DNA from: Pezicula radicicola
Taxonomy: Eukaryota > Ascomycota > Leotiomycetes > Helotiales > Dermateaceae
Assembly (NCBI GenBank): GCA_003008705.1
Contig: PDUO01000051.1
Coordinates: 187,198-251,197 of the forward strand
Direction of reading: 5' to 3'
DNA length: 64,000 bases
This document shows, in pieces, positions 41,714-54,391 of this stretch. The notes under the pieces are model-generated. The model was given only the letters and a program-made list of their open reading frames with translations, did not search any database and had not been told where the DNA came from. Every line of letters starts with the position of its first letter. Within the stretch, counting starts at the first letter, position 1. A program made the position numbers and the translations under genes.

Positions 41714-43532
41714 TCAAAGAGTATATCTGAAAAGAGGGCTGTGATCACCCATATTGGCCAGCTGCGCCGGAGTATACATTGCCATGACTTCCTCAGTTGT
41801 CATCTTGTCTCTTTCATTGTTAATACGATTCAGCTTCCAGCGCAAGGTATAACCTGCGATGATGGCAACAACCAATATTCCGAGCGAAACTCCATAGCCA
41901 GTCCAGTAGTAAGGCGCTTCTTTTGTGAGATAAATATTTGAGCCAACAGCACCGCCAAGATTTCCAACAGTGAGCTGTAGTGCCATGCCAATTGCACGCT
42001 TCCATGACCCTGCAAGATTGTTCGCTATTTGCAACAAAACGTCAGCTTCAGTAAAGGGTATATACCTCTCTCATTTGCTACTCACCATTCCAGGTTACCA
42101 GTCCGCATAAAGTTGGATAAAGACTACCAGCGATGACGAAAAGCATGAAGTATCGTGCTCCAGGCCACTTGTGTTTTGGAAGAGCTATCAGGATGATAAA
42201 TCCAACCGCACACACCATGAAGGGATAGATGATAAAAGGAGCCCGTCTTTTGGTTTTGTCCGCGTAGTATGCAGAAATCAAGACGAAAATTAAAGCCACA
42301 GTGTAGACGGGAATTGTCAAAAGTTGCTAAAGCCTTGTCAGCAAAATATTGGAAACGCATAAGTCACTTCTCTAGCGTACCGCATTCGCAGACGAATAAC
42401 CAAGGTCTTTAATGGCTGTAGGCAGGGTAAAAATGAAACTGCAAACACACATCGTTAGTAGGTCGAAAGTTGCGGGAAATGGGGCTATTTCAGTACCCAT
42501 AACCTGTAATGCTGTTACCCCAGAACAGTATTATACAGAAATAAATTTTCCAATCTGCCAGGGCATCCCGTAAATATTTCCATTTGAAGCCTTCATCCTT
42601 GGCGTCGGCGCCGTAATCTTCTTGGAGTCGTCGAAGAAGGAGTGTCTTTTCGTCTTCTGAGAGGAACTTCACCGTCATTGGAGATTCTGGGAGAACGAAA
42701 GGAATGATGAAAGCCAAAATGACAGTCACGAGCCCTTCAAGGATAAATATCCTAGGAGAGAGTCAGTTAACAGTCATTGAGACAAAAATATGGATAACCG
42801 ACCATCGCCATCCTTCAAGTCCAGCAATACCATCCATTTTTTCGATTGCAAAAGCAAGAAGGCCTGAAAAGGCTCCGGCGAGAGTTGCCGCGCAATAGAA
42901 TGAAGCGAGGCGGGTCTGCATCTCATGACGACAATACCAATTCGTAAGTAGGAACGATGCAGCTGGGAAAAGACCGGCCTGTACTGCCTGTTAGTATATT
43001 GCATCCATTGTTATTAGCACTGTTTTTGTTACCTCTGCGACACCCAAGCAAAAACGAGCAGCTAGTAGTCCGCCGTAGCTTTGAACAATGCCCATCAAGG
43101 TCATAACAGTCCCCCAAGAGAGAACGAGGATAGGTAGCCATATTGCTGGTCGCATAAGCTTGAGGACAATGTTGCTGGGAACCTCGAAGAAAGCATAGGG
43201 GAAGAAGAAGATTGTTAGGCAGAGGTTGTATTGTTTATCAGAAAGCTTCAGGGTTTCAGTGAGGCCCGCGACTCTAGCATTACCAACTAGATAAATCTTC
43301 AGCAGAGCTTCGATATACGTCACAAAGAAGTCTTACTGTTTCCTCGGTCGATAAACGACATGAGATAAAGCACCGTCAGGACCGGCAACAAACGAACGTC
43401 AATCTTCCTACGAATTGCGGCCAGGCGGACATGGTCCTCGGGAGTGATTTCGCCATCTTCGTGGTGCTTGTTGTATTCGGATTCTTCAACACAACCTTTC
43501 TCACCAACACTGTTATCCATTTCTTGATGCAT
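41714..43532 (-). CDS. MFS transporter, Dal5-like (ACS family), second copy
   Basis: Seven exons join in frame to 499 aa: complement(join(41714..42024,42086..42326,42381..42438,42497..42751,42803..42987,43033..43286,43337..43532)). All introns are 45-62 bases with GT..AG. Landmarks: cytoplasmic N-terminus with acidic stretch, VLYLMSFIDRGNIGNARVAG (helix 1 with the DR-x-N-x-G-N-A motif), SDKQYNLCLTIFFFPYAFFE, PSNIVLKL, GVAE|AVQAGLFPA, NWYCRHEMQTR, GWRWIFILEG, SANA|QLLTIPVY, YADKTKRRAPF, then GSWKRAIGMALQL and NLGGAVGSNIY. It sits 0.9 kb from the tannase gene and shares a 426-base divergent promoter with the Zn2Cys6 regulator, so uptake of a phenolic or sugar-acid product is a reasonable guess, not proven. 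Confidence 0.92.
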
Positions 43533-43958
43533 GTTGTGCTGTCTGCTGAGAAAATATCGAAAAGACGATGCAGGGCGTGCTATATATACTTGGGTAACTC
43601 TTGGCTATAAATGTGGAGACCCCACACAATTGCTAAGGCCATGCATTCGTCACCTCGGGGGGTAGTACGGCATCGGATGCAGAAAGATACTGGCCTAGAT
43701 GTTATGCGGAGATTGCGGGGCATGAACGACCCAGCTCCACGTCTGGGGAGGATTTCCTTTAGATTTGGTTACTAGTCCCGTGATCTGTCACTGGTTGATC
43801 AGTGCCTCGAATGACCTCGGGCCGAGCGAGAGGCAATAAGTGGCACAGCGGCAAGACTTGGCTGCTCATTTGCAGGTTAGGTACTGGTGGTCTACGTGCC
43901 TAAAACATCCACCACATACATGATACACAGCATTTCAACCAAAAACAACTGCGTGCTG
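43533..43958. promoter_or_regulatory. divergent promoter, MFS transporter / Zn2Cys6 regulator, with CreA-type sites
   Basis: Within 426 bases lie several SYGGRG sites: GTGGAG at 43613 and, two bases on, its inverted partner CCCCAC at 43620; GCGGGG at 43715; CTGGGG at 43743. TATA-like TATATATA (43581) and TATAAAT (43606) elements precede the transporter. Confidence 0.5.
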
Positions 43959-46416
43959 ATGGACACCATGCCGAAGTCGCCGAAAGCTAGTGATAATAGC
44001 CGACGAAGGTCTGCACAGGCTTGCGTTAAGTGCAGAGCCAGAAAGGTACGCTGTGATCTGGTTACTGCGGGACCTCCATGCACCAACTGCAGACTGGACC
44101 AGAGCCCATGTATCGCAACCAAAAACAGGCGCCGCAAGTATGTCATACCTGCCCACGCTCCAAACCCTTTCAATACCACTTTCTTAAATACAGTGATGAC
44201 TAAGTCTGAATTTGCAGAGACTTGACAGATTACACCACCCAATCCGCGCCAGGTAATGGAGGCCAAGGCCACACTTTCGCACATGATTTGACCCCGCCAA
44301 CCGACCAAGCCCCTTCAAGCGCTGCTGGTCTACCGAACTCATCGTCGCTCGAAGGGCCTCCCAATGATACGGAGTCGCATGGCGGCTGGAGGAGCCAACA
44401 GAACACAACTTCGCTGCCCGATGATCACAATCTAGTATCGGTTGACCAGCGGGAATCGGATTCTGGACATCACGATGCCTTTTACTTCAGACGAGCTGAA
44501 GAGGCCCGCCCTCCTTACTCGGAGCATGTCGAAAACGGGCCAAAAGTCCCGCATTTACCGATTTATATCAAAGAATTACCTCTAGCATTGAGTCCTGACG
44601 AACTCGTATTCATTGCCAGCAAGAAAACGTTCGAGCTACCACCAGAAAAGTTGTACAAGGCTTGCTTGGAATGCTTTGTTGACTTTGCACACCCTCTTCT
44701 TCCAGTTCTCCACCTAAAGAAATTTCTGACAATTCTGGATTCAGATGGAATGGATGGAAGTCGCATCAGCCTCCTGTTGTTTCATGCAGTTATGTTCGCT
44801 GGAGTGGCCTACGTTGACCTAGACACAGTCAAACAGGCTGGCTATGTCTCAAGGATGGCAGCAAGAGCCGCGTTTTACCATAAATGCAAGGTCTGTAAGC
44901 GCTAAAGCTACTCAAAGACCTTTGATCTGAGATACTACAGGTTCTACACGATCTCAATGCAGAGCCAGATAGATTGGTTTCCTTGCAAGCAGTTCTTCTT
45001 ATTAGCACTTGGTACGATAATCCTCAGGACCAAAAGGACCCCGGTTTCTGGACGGGAGTGGCGTTGACTTTAGCTTGCTCCATTGGCCTCCACCTCGAGA
45101 AGTCTCATGCGTCTTTAAGCGGTGAAGAGCAGTCTTTGCGGCGACGCCTTTGGTGGAGTTGCCTCATTCGGGAGCAAATCGTGAATTTCGGGATGGCCAG
45201 GCCAGCTAGGATTACCAATTATACAGTCTTGCAGTGTACCTTGAGGGATTTTGATGATTTGCAAACACTTCATGGTGTTCAGGGTATTCGTTCAGAAATA
45301 TCAAACTCTGGGAGCTCGACAACTTTTCAAAGACAGCGGGCACTAGCATTACTCTTTATAGAGAAGGCTAGATTATCCATAATCATAGGACATATCACAT
45401 CTGCTGTTTTCATTGACGACTACCCTGAGTCGTCGAAGTCTCGAGACCACGGCCTGACCACGTCCACTTCGATGGATCAGGAACTTCCGGGTCATAATAT
45501 TGAAGCATGTCAAATGGAGCTTGAAGACTGGATATCTAGTCTTCCTGAGGAAGCAACGTATACCAATACTGCTATAGGGATACCAGCAGAAGATCGAACT
45601 CTAGTAATAACCAAAGCATTGTTGCGTCTGGATTACCTCGCTGCTGTCAGTGCTCTTTACCGGCCCAGAGCCCTTCGCGCGGCCCAGAGTCGTGAAATTG
45701 GGATGGAAACAAAATCTCAGCGAATTGCCCGGGATGCTGCCGCAGAAATCACCAAAATCAATCTTATTCTACATAAAGTGGGCTTGAGTCGCTACTTATC
45801 TGCCACAGGGGTGCCTATTATTGTGGGCGCCATGATCACTCATCTCTTGAATGCCAAAGATACTGGCCTTAGGGAGTCTTCGACGGCAATTAAATACTAC
45901 CATCAGTGCATGGAAGTTCTACGAGTGTTATCAATTACTTACAACACCGCTGAGCATGTCATTAGACGCCTCGAGGATGATGCTCGAGGACTTGGCATCG
46001 AGGAGAAGGGTGACGCCTACTGGGCAGATGAATCAGGCACGGGAATTCAAAAAGACAGTAACGCCACAGAGAACCATCAATCTGACCCCGGGGAAATGTC
46101 CTTGCGCGCACCTCCAAACCTCAGTGCCGCCACAGAAATCACCGAATTGGCTGAAGAGCCATCTATAGTGCCTAATCAGGATATTCAAATGTCGGACTAT
46201 TTTCCAGCCAATCCAAACCTAAGCAGTGGATCACCCATTACATATGGCTTAGCAGTCACAGGAAGAGATGAAATCTGGACATCGGGCTTCGAGAACCAGA
46301 CATATGGCCATAGTTTGACCTCGAATGATAGTAATAACGAGGACCTGAGCATGAGTAGAATCTTAGGTTTCGCCTTTGCTGAAGACTTGTACCATTACTT
46401 AGAAAGTCGCCCTTAG
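43959..46416 (+). CDS. Zn2Cys6 fungal-type transcription factor
   Basis: Model join(43959..44137,44218..44890,44941..46416), 775 aa. Introns 44138..44217 (GTATGT..TTTGCAG) and 44891..44940 (GTCTGT..CTACAG) restore frame as RRRK|DLTD and KCK|VLHD. The binuclear zinc cluster is at residues about 22-50: CVKCRARKVRC then CTNCRLDQSPC. The fungal-specific regulatory domain follows (FVDFAHPLLPVLHLKKF, SLQAVLLISTWYD, DPGFWTGVALTLACSIGLHL, RRRLWWSCLIREQ), with a Ser/Glu-rich C-terminal tail as possible activation domain. The pattern is like the cutinase-regulator (CTF1-beta) group. An upstream in-frame ATG at 43920 is an alternative start. Divergent placement next to the transporter suggests it controls that gene and perhaps the tannase. 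Confidence 0.9.
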
Positions 46417-47139
46417 GAGTGCCAGCTCACCAGGGGCACAAATCAAAAGGGCTATGTCGAACGAAAGAGATTCGCTGGTACGTTTAGTCGTGGACATGGA
46501 TGATAATCTGGCTCTCGTGACTGCCATTTCCATCTAGAGTGACTCTTGATTCTTTCCTTCCAGAGCCGGTGATGATATTCCTACGGGAATCTTGGTTCAA
46601 ATCACTGAGTGTGCCACCACATTCCATGCGGAGCATTTGATACCCAAGAACGCCAGCTATAGATCATGTGATGACTTGGCCGTGGACCAGGTTGGCAAGC
46701 AGTTAGAAAATCTGCAAATACGAGTCAGCGGAACGGGGTTGTTGCCCCATCAGCTCTATCTACCCCGCATGTCGTCCGACAATTTTAGTCTCCCACCTCA
46801 ACCCCTCATCAATGATTTTGAAGGTTCTGTACTGGTTTTGGTGGCAACCTGGCTGAGAAACAGGACCATTTCTCCAACGAATGCTTCGAGGCAGGAGTGT
46901 TGTTATTCGCTACAGTAGACGAGTGTACTACTGACGTTTTCTTGTTCATCAGATGGCCACTAGCTCGGAAAATGGGGCCTTTCAGTCAGTCTCATTTACT
47001 GCCATAACTCTCTAATAACCATCGTAGCTCCTGATGCTGATCAATACATAAGACTGCCGTCCACGGGTAGCATCCAAAGATTGGATCGAGCGTCTGAAGA
47101 CAGCTGTCAAGTAGATTTTGATCGCAGGTTGGCAACCAC
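46417..47139. other. intergenic or decayed 5' part of the next regulator
   Basis: A frame at 46592-46918 has no motif. No zinc cluster could be read here, although the downstream gene would be expected to have one. Confidence 0.35.
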
Positions 47140-48953
47140 TAAAAAAACGAGCTCGAGTCATTGCTAACCAGCCATCGAAGACTAGAGAGGCTGTCTTCCG
47201 TATCATCACAGAGAGATATCATAACTGCCCAGAATCAAGGATCCGATCTTGGTGCTGGACAGCTCAGGAGTCGTAAGCGTCGTCGCGTATCAACAGCAGA
47301 CGAATACTGGGATCTTAAAGCCAAGGTAGCAAACAAACGATCTTCCGACTCAGAATATCGTTGTGCACAACTTATGCAACAGCTTGATCATGGTCTTAAA
47401 GAAATGTTAGCTGAACTCTTTTGGACCCACTATAACCCATATCTGCAGCTAACTCGACAACAACTGTTCCGAGATGCGTTTGAGTACGGATCCCTTGATT
47501 TTTACTCCCCGCATCTCCATCTTGCTATTTTAGCGATAGGACTCCGCTTTATGGACCACAGGAGAACCGACGTGCAGCAACTCATGCTGGCCAAAGGCGA
47601 ATCTACTCTACATAAACAGCTGAAAGACTGTCTTGAAATTTTACCTTCAGATGCACTCAAAGTGCCACATGTACAAGCTCTTCTACTCCTTGCTGACATG
47701 GAATACGCCTGTGGACGGGAAGCAACTTTTTTGGCTTACATGGGTACGTACTGCAGATTCCTCATCGATGGGATCGCTTAGCTTATAGCGTGTAGAACGA
47801 GCTTCACAACGGACGAAAGCAATGTTCGCAGATCCCTCAAGCCTCAATTTATTCGTTACCGATGGTGATGTTATTTCGCAGCGGATGTTACAACGTTCGT
47901 GTACCTTTCTTACGGCGTAGGTAATTTATCCTTTAATAGGATCGTTTTCTCATACTCACAGACACTGGGCAATGTTATACGACTTCTCTGCCTCTATGAA
48001 AACCAAAACTTCAGAGACACTTCTAAATGCACCACTTTATGTTAAGACGTCTCAGAGGCCCGCCCTCACTAAAGATACAGCGTCTCAGGTACACCTTGCT
48101 CACCTCGAGTTACTAGATCTTGTTCAAAAGCTTGCTGAATTTTTGGCTTCTTCGAGAGAGGAAGGAAGCTCTGATTTAGCTTCACGATTATCTGCAGCAC
48201 ACAACCAGTTGAAAACGTGGCGTGATCAATTGGACAAGCCAGTCGAATGGACCAAACGGAATATGCTAGCTGCTCCAGCCAATTTCTTCCTTCTACAGTA
48301 AGTAACATCTTGTTGTAAACTTGTCGTGCGGAGATATCTGATTAGCAAGCACTAGTCAACAATATCAAGCTTCAATAATCTCACTATATAGACCCTTTGC
48401 CGCTTATGATGTCGCGGCAAGACCTCTTCCGCGCACCGCCTTAGCAGACGCTAAATTCCAACAGCACTGTCGTGAAGTTTGCTTTATTGCTGCTACCTGC
48501 ATAACGCAGATAACAAGAGAGTACTCTAGAAGATTTAGTTTGAGAAATTCGTTTACGACAGTCGTGCTACAGTGCTATCTAGCTGCTGATATTGTGGTGG
48601 CAAACCTTAACTCTCTACCAGAGCGTCGAGACCTAGCGCAAACACTAGAGACCTTACAATATCTAAACGATATCTTCCAGGAACAAGCTTCTACTTTCGA
48701 ACTTGCTTCAAGGATAACTCAAGTTCTCTCGAAAATTTTGATTCAGTGGAAAGTCAGATCGGGACATGAAGGTGGCTTGGATAGTTCTACGAGAACTCTC
48801 GGCAGATCAGCCCAAGAGCTACGTCCAAACAGTGCGGGGAGTATGTCTTCCTACATGTATGAATTTACCCAAAGCGAGGTCAGACAACAGAGAAGTGGAG
48901 ATGGTTTCACTTCTGTGGAGGAACATGGATCAGATAGTACGAATGTACGGTGA
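47140..48953 (+). pseudogene. fungal transcription-factor regulatory-domain gene, probably decayed
   Basis: Coding-like stretches run 47161..47781, 47972..48301 and about 48392..48953. The first has a basic nuclear-localisation-like RSRKRRRVSTADEYW, then LAELFWTHYNPYLQL, HLAILAIGLRF, HVQALLLLADMEYA and AYMGTYCRFLI, the order of a fungal_trans domain (relatives read YMGMACRL here). Just afterwards the frame meets TAG and the FTTDESNVRRSL block continues in another frame with more stops. Later exons (ARPLPRTALADAKF, VLQCYLAADIVVANL) are open and end with TGA. No N-terminal zinc cluster is visible. Either a complex gene with odd introns or, more likely, a regulator losing function. Confidence 0.5.
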
Positions 48954-49676
48954 GACGACCCCTCGGAGCCGCAAGCGGTCGACGTCAATCATGGTAGAGA
49001 TATGGATTTCAGCGCCGACTGTGTTTTCTCGCCTTTCAAGGACGAGATGATGCATATATTGATAGCAGCTAAGTCAAGCGATAGCTGTAGTGGTCCCTCT
49101 GAGTTCGATGCTGCAGAAGTATCGAGCTCTGCAAGGGCTTTGTCCTCACTTGCAGATACTTTAAATAAGACAACCTAGTCATAATTGCCCTTGCTGCAGA
49201 TCACTGTTATCTTCGACAATGTGCTAGGCCTCGCCGTGACTGTTTTTGAGGTCGTAATACACACAATATAGTGCGAGAACTCCGTAGAAACTTTGGTTTT
49301 CGTGGACATGCTTGTAAAGTGCATAGCAGCCCGGAAATGGGCCAAATTCTTAACAGGATAGCTGCGTGAATTGATCAGGGCTACAAGTATATACAAAAAG
49401 AAAGCGAGTTCAACCAGGTGCGTGTTGTGGGTGGAGGGCGACATATCCCTCGGCAGACCTTGGCCTATCAGCCGAGTGATTTACTCCTAGGTAGCCACAG
49501 AGCTAATCTCATCCCGAGGTCAGTTTCGGGTTACTTAATCTCGATGCCGACGAGAAATGATGTAGCTGTATTTACCGTCAAATATAAAATTGAATCATTT
49601 TATGGCATGATAATTTCTTTATTTTATTACCCTTCATTCACTACGATTGTTAGGCTTATCCACATTTTAGTTCACC
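48954..49676. other. intergenic
   Basis: No gene recognised. Confidence 0.4.
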
Positions 49677-51343
49677 ATGCCGTTTCAATCGCCGTATAAG
49701 CCTCTGGACATACCCAAAGTCAACATTTTGTCCTATTTATTCTCTAAGAAACCAGTATCAACAAAGCCACTGTGGATCGATGTAGTAGATACTTCCAACA
49801 CTCTTTCTCCTTCTCAAATGCTGTCCTACATCAAATCAAAAGATTTGCACTGGGCCTGGATGAGATGTGCATTGGCGAAAAAGAGGCTATAATGATTTTT
49901 ACACCGAACCACATCTTCGTGCCCATGGTCTATCTTGCCGCTGCTGGGTCTAAGCGATACTTTACTGGAGCCAATCCAACATACACAGTGAGCGAAGTGG
50001 CGCACCAAATGAAGTTTATTGAGGCGGCTGTAGTCCTCATTCATCCCTCGCTTCTAGATATCGGGATCGAAGCAGCAAGACAGGCTGGCATCCGAAGTGA
50101 TCGAATCTTCCAATTCTCAGACAAGCCTTGCGCTCCAGTTAACTCTGTACCCGACTGGCGGACGATCATCGCCTCTGAAGAAGATGCAGAGTCTTGGCAT
50201 TGGGATCCACTGGAGGGAGAAGCCTCAACGAGTACAGTTGCAGCTATTAACTTTTCCAGTGGAACCACTGGTTTACCTAAAGGAGTCAATATCAGCCACT
50301 ACAATCTTATTTCCAACGCAAGTCAGGTTATTTATAATAAATTCGAAGGCACGGGATATTCTGAACGGAGGCATCCTCCAGAGCGCTGGCTTGCTTTCCT
50401 TCCTCTGTACCACGCCTACTCCCAACTATGGACCATCAATATTGCATGCAAGCTGGAAACTCCCGTCTACGTCATGTCTAGGTTTGTTTACAGAGACTTC
50501 TTAGCCGCAATTGAGAAATATCAGATCACTACCATCCAAGCAGTCCCGCCTGTGATAGTCATGATGAACAAACGGTCCGAAACAGCTGAGTACAATATAT
50601 CGAGTCTGAAGTATATTCTGAGTGGCGCGGCACCCCTCTCAGCCGATTTACAAAACAGCGTCAGCAAGCGCTTTGATCTTATCATTGCCCAGGGTTGGGG
50701 CCTGACAGAGACAACCTGTGCCGGTATCATGATCCCCGGTATGCTGAACGACCAGACTGGGAGCATCGGGTATCTTTTACCGAACACGGAGGCCATGATG
50801 TTGAACGAAGCCGGAGACGAGGTGGTGGATGAGCCTGGGGAGCTGTGGTTGCGAGGACCGCAGATTATGTGCGGGTATTGGCACAACTCGGCAGCAACAG
50901 TCGAGAGTATAACTTCGGATGGCTGGTTCAAGACAGGCGACATAGCAGTGTGCAAGCAGGGCAGGTGGTGGATCGTGGACCGAAAGAAAGAACTGATCAA
51001 AGTGAACGGCCTGCAGGTTGCCCCGGCGGAATTAGAAGCCTGTCTTCTCGAGCATCCCGGTGTAGCAGATGCGGCAGTTGTGGGTATGATGGTGGATGAC
51101 GAAGAGCGACCACGCGCGTACGTCACATTACAGTAACATGTCACAGGCTTATCGAGTGACAATATCGTTGGTTTTGTAGCCAGCAGAGTTGCTAAGTATA
51201 AGAGGCTTACTGGCGGCGTGGTGGTCGTAGCTGAGATCCCAAAACTACCGAGTGGGAAGATTGTGAGGAAATTGATTAAGGAGTGGGCAAAAACGGATGC
51301 AATGGATTTGCAATACCAGAAAGCCGGCAAGGCACGACTGTGA
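49677..51343 (+). pseudogene. acyl-CoA ligase (4-coumarate-CoA ligase-like, AMP-binding), one frameshift and one stop
   Basis: From the ATG at 49677 (PFQSPYKPLDIPKVNILSYL) the frame is good to about 49838, where a net one-base shift moves it to the frame that runs 49840..51136. That frame has the AMP-binding P-loop (NFSSGTTGLPKGVNISHYN), PLYHAYSQ, LSGAAPLS, QGWGLTETTC, the adenylate motif WFKTGDIA and the hinge VDRKKELIKVNG. A TAA at 51134, where relatives have Gln (C-to-T), separates it from the C-terminal Lys-containing tail (AKYKRL then EIPKLPSGKIVRKLI) that ends at 51343. It has about 550 codons in all, the normal family length. It would activate an aromatic or fatty acid. Two lesions in an otherwise conserved gene suggest recent loss, or one sequencing error plus one mutation. 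Confidence 0.85.
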
Positions 51344-52429
51344 AAGCAGTCTGGGAGTTTTAAAGCCTCCAAGATCATGTACATAGCGAAACATACATAC
51401 GTTTATCTCTAATTATAGTTTCTGTCCATCTTTTTATCAATAAGAAATATTACTCATAAACTGTTCCGGCTCGGAAATTTAATACTCGAGTAAGCCGTGC
51501 TGTTCTAGTCACACAGTTATGTGAAAGTATTTTCGGTTTCTGAGGCTTGTCGCTTCTGTGTTTATGTAATTCCTCCATTTATCCTCTCACCAATAATTTC
51601 AGTCTCTGTCTAGACGTCTAGCGGTTTCTCTAGTATAATCTAGGCCAGTCTCTGCATGCTATGTATAAAATGCGGCTTCCTCTACCAAAAAAAATGGGGG
51701 GAGCGTCTTCATCCATGCCTTTGCGCTAAACTTCTCCGAACTCGGGTCCAGAACCTCGTCTGTTGATCCAAGAAACCGGTAGGGGATGTTCTATGATTTA
51801 CAACAACCATGCTCGGAAGCGAATCAGAAAGTCGTGTGCAGATCTCTTTGTTTTCGAACAGCATTAAAGTGAGAAGATTAAATGTTACTGGATTATCTCG
51901 GGCCTTAGAGCACATCTCCTCCATACGAATACGAACAAAATTCTTCCTTGGGAGTTGTGGAGCGTGGAGGTAAGAAAAGAAGAAAAGTGAAAATTTTGCT
52001 GATAGGGTGGTTAGCCTCAAAGTTTATTCCTATCTTACAGTAGGATTTCATGGCTGCTAAGCTCGTTTATACTTTTCGATCTTTAAGCAACTCGGTTGGC
52101 AGGTACAGCAATTCCCTAGGAACCGGATCACAAAAGAGAATATGACGGATTTACGGTTGTATTTTATCGCCTCTTGAATCCCTAATTGGGCTCGTGTCCA
52201 AACGAACTGTAAGTGGCTGAACAGAAAAGTTATTCTGCATGCGGAATTGTTCAACAACTACTTACACCTTATCCTTAACACTTTAAAACGATGGATGTTC
52301 TAGAGATAAATGGTGCTAAGACAACGCACGGAAATTTTTTGTATAAGAAAACTTATCCAACAAACGTCTATAGGCAGAAACTAGAGTTGGGCAGGATCGC
52401 TTTGCTGCACCCTTTTCAGTAATCTAAGC
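51344..52429. other. intergenic, no gene recognised
   Basis: Reverse-strand frames at 51709-52020 and 52057-52257 show no motif. Confidence 0.4.
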
Positions 52430-54391
52430 TATAACCCAACCCCATATATATACGTACCATCATTAGGACCTATTGGAGGATCCCATGTGACAGTGAAGCC
52501 GTCGGCAGTAGGCTCCACGTTTATATTCTGTGGTGGATCAGCTAGTTGCGGGGTGGCATCTGCTGACAAGGTCAATGTGTTTGGCCCACTTGAATGTTGC
52601 CACAACGAACGCGAACGGAAACGGAGTATGTCCATCCATCAAGTGGCCACTGGCAGTCCCATCTGTTGGAAGAAACAGATGTTGGGGAGAATTGGTACTC
52701 GGGCTCGCCTCTATTAATAGAGACCGAAACATTGTAGCTGTTGCTAAATTAACCCGTTCACCTGAACACGCCTTGAGAGTTATCCGCCCAATGTAATCCA
52801 AGAGTGTCAGAATTAGAAAGTGGGAAAGGGACATTGAAGGAGTTCTTGGCTCTGTTGGTGCTGCTAATGATAGGCCAACCGTCGAGGACTCTTAGGACCT
52901 CATGAGAGGCATCTAAGTTGGTCTAAACACACGACTCGAGCAACCATTCTGGCCATTCTGAAAGACTCTTGGATGATATAGAGCAGGTTCTTGTCACAAA
53001 ATTACTTACTAGCGTCCCAGGTGGCGGTAACGCCTTGCGGAGAAGAAAATACCTGGAAGTTTGACGGCTCCGGCAGCGGACGGATCAAACTAGAGTCGTC
53101 CTGAGCAGGAACTGCAAGTGGAGTAGTGCCCAGCCCGAAATTGTTGACTAGCGTCTGAGAGAATACGTTCGCAATCTAGAACTCGCCCCATACATTTGGG
53201 TATAAGCCGTCGTAGCCTACAATGGATTAGTGGCGTTGAAAGGGGCCTGCATCTCACGCAGAGCACGGGGACGTACCCGCCGGACAGCTGTTGGGTTGGC
53301 AGTCCTACAAATCGAAAGGTACAAGATTTAGCAAATGGTCTTTGACAACGGTTATACTCCAAGGTACTTAGGCAGTTCTCTTCGAGCTCTACCAAATAAA
53401 TTGGAGACTGCTCGGTTGTCCAATCCGCGATATATTCCGGAAGTAACTGGTTATATATATCCGTATTTTCGACGAGATCTTCTCGGCCATCAATAAAATT
53501 TCGCCGAGGTACATTAGCGAGAGCGATTTTCACGTTTGGATTTGCTGCTCGGGCGTTTGCGACGAAGGTGTCAACACTATCAATACTGTCAGGAGCATCG
53601 CTGTAAAACCAGCCCATATCGTTAAAGCCAAGCATGAAGAGAATGAGGTCCGCGGGAGTAGACTGAACGACGCCTTGGATTAGACCTTTGTCTACGGCTA
53701 CAGCTCTGCCTAAGGATCATCCGGTGTCTTATTAGTAGGTGTCTCCATAGGTATGTTTCCCATAGAAAAATAGTACGTATCCCTACAGGAAATTGGGTGA
53801 GCATGTCAACTTTATCCAAGGGAAAGAGAAGGAGATATTTAAGCTCGGTTTAAAGCAATCTTGACCATAGTCTCAGCTACATATAATGTCTGATACTAGC
53901 CAAGTAGATGGGTTCCGGAGCTGGAAATTACATTCGCGTATACTTGCAACTAGGGCTAAGACGGCTTCAAGGAGGTCGACATGGTCTAAAACAAGATTGC
54001 TTACCAGACAGCAAAGTGGTCACAGTTCGACAAAAAGGCTGACTCCACGTCTGCAGCATATCCGCCGTTAGTTTGAGGGCCCGTTGACGGAGCTGTTGCG
54101 CCATACAAAGGCGGTGGCGGTACCTGAATTCGAAGTTATACTTAGGTCGCGCCTGCCATTAGCAATTTTAAGTGGTCAGTACGGGGATATACGTACTGCA
54201 CCAGTATAGGGCCCAACCATTTCAACATCAATGCCGTTATTCTGGAAAAAATGCCAGATTCGGTAGCGCCAAGTATAGTCGTCTTGTTGACCTACAACGA
54301 TTAAGATAAGCAGGTCAATTTTCTCGTTGACTGGAATTGTCGGGAGGGAGCTGGGAGTTAAGTAGGTGGTTAAGCTTTGCCTGAAGTGCAA
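52430..54391 (-). pseudogene. SGNH/GDSL hydrolase with fibronectin type III repeats, inactivated
   Basis: Reading right to left: YTWRYRIWHFFQNNGIDVEM with VGPYTG (after block I), an exon from GYAADVESAFLSNCDHFAVW, then PADLILFMLGFNDMGWFYSD (block III GxND) with NPNVKIALANVP and EDLVENTDIYNQLLPEYIA, an exon with YDGLYPNVWGEF, and the linker PLPEPSNFQVFSSPQGVTATWDA leading to fibronectin III modules (QNINVEPTADGFTVTWDPP). Defects: the block I GDS motif is missing, the block V His of DGLHPN is Tyr (codon TAC at 53202-53200), a TAG at 53178-53176 sits where Gln is usual, and the exon around 53760-53700 has further stops. Such enzymes are typically secreted esterases acting on acetylated polysaccharides or lipids. 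Exon borders between 53300 and 54100 are only approximate. Confidence 0.7.

Noticed and set aside
50521..51384. 287-codon open frame on the minus strand
   Set aside because: Antisense to the AMP-binding motifs of the CoA ligase; no motif of its own.
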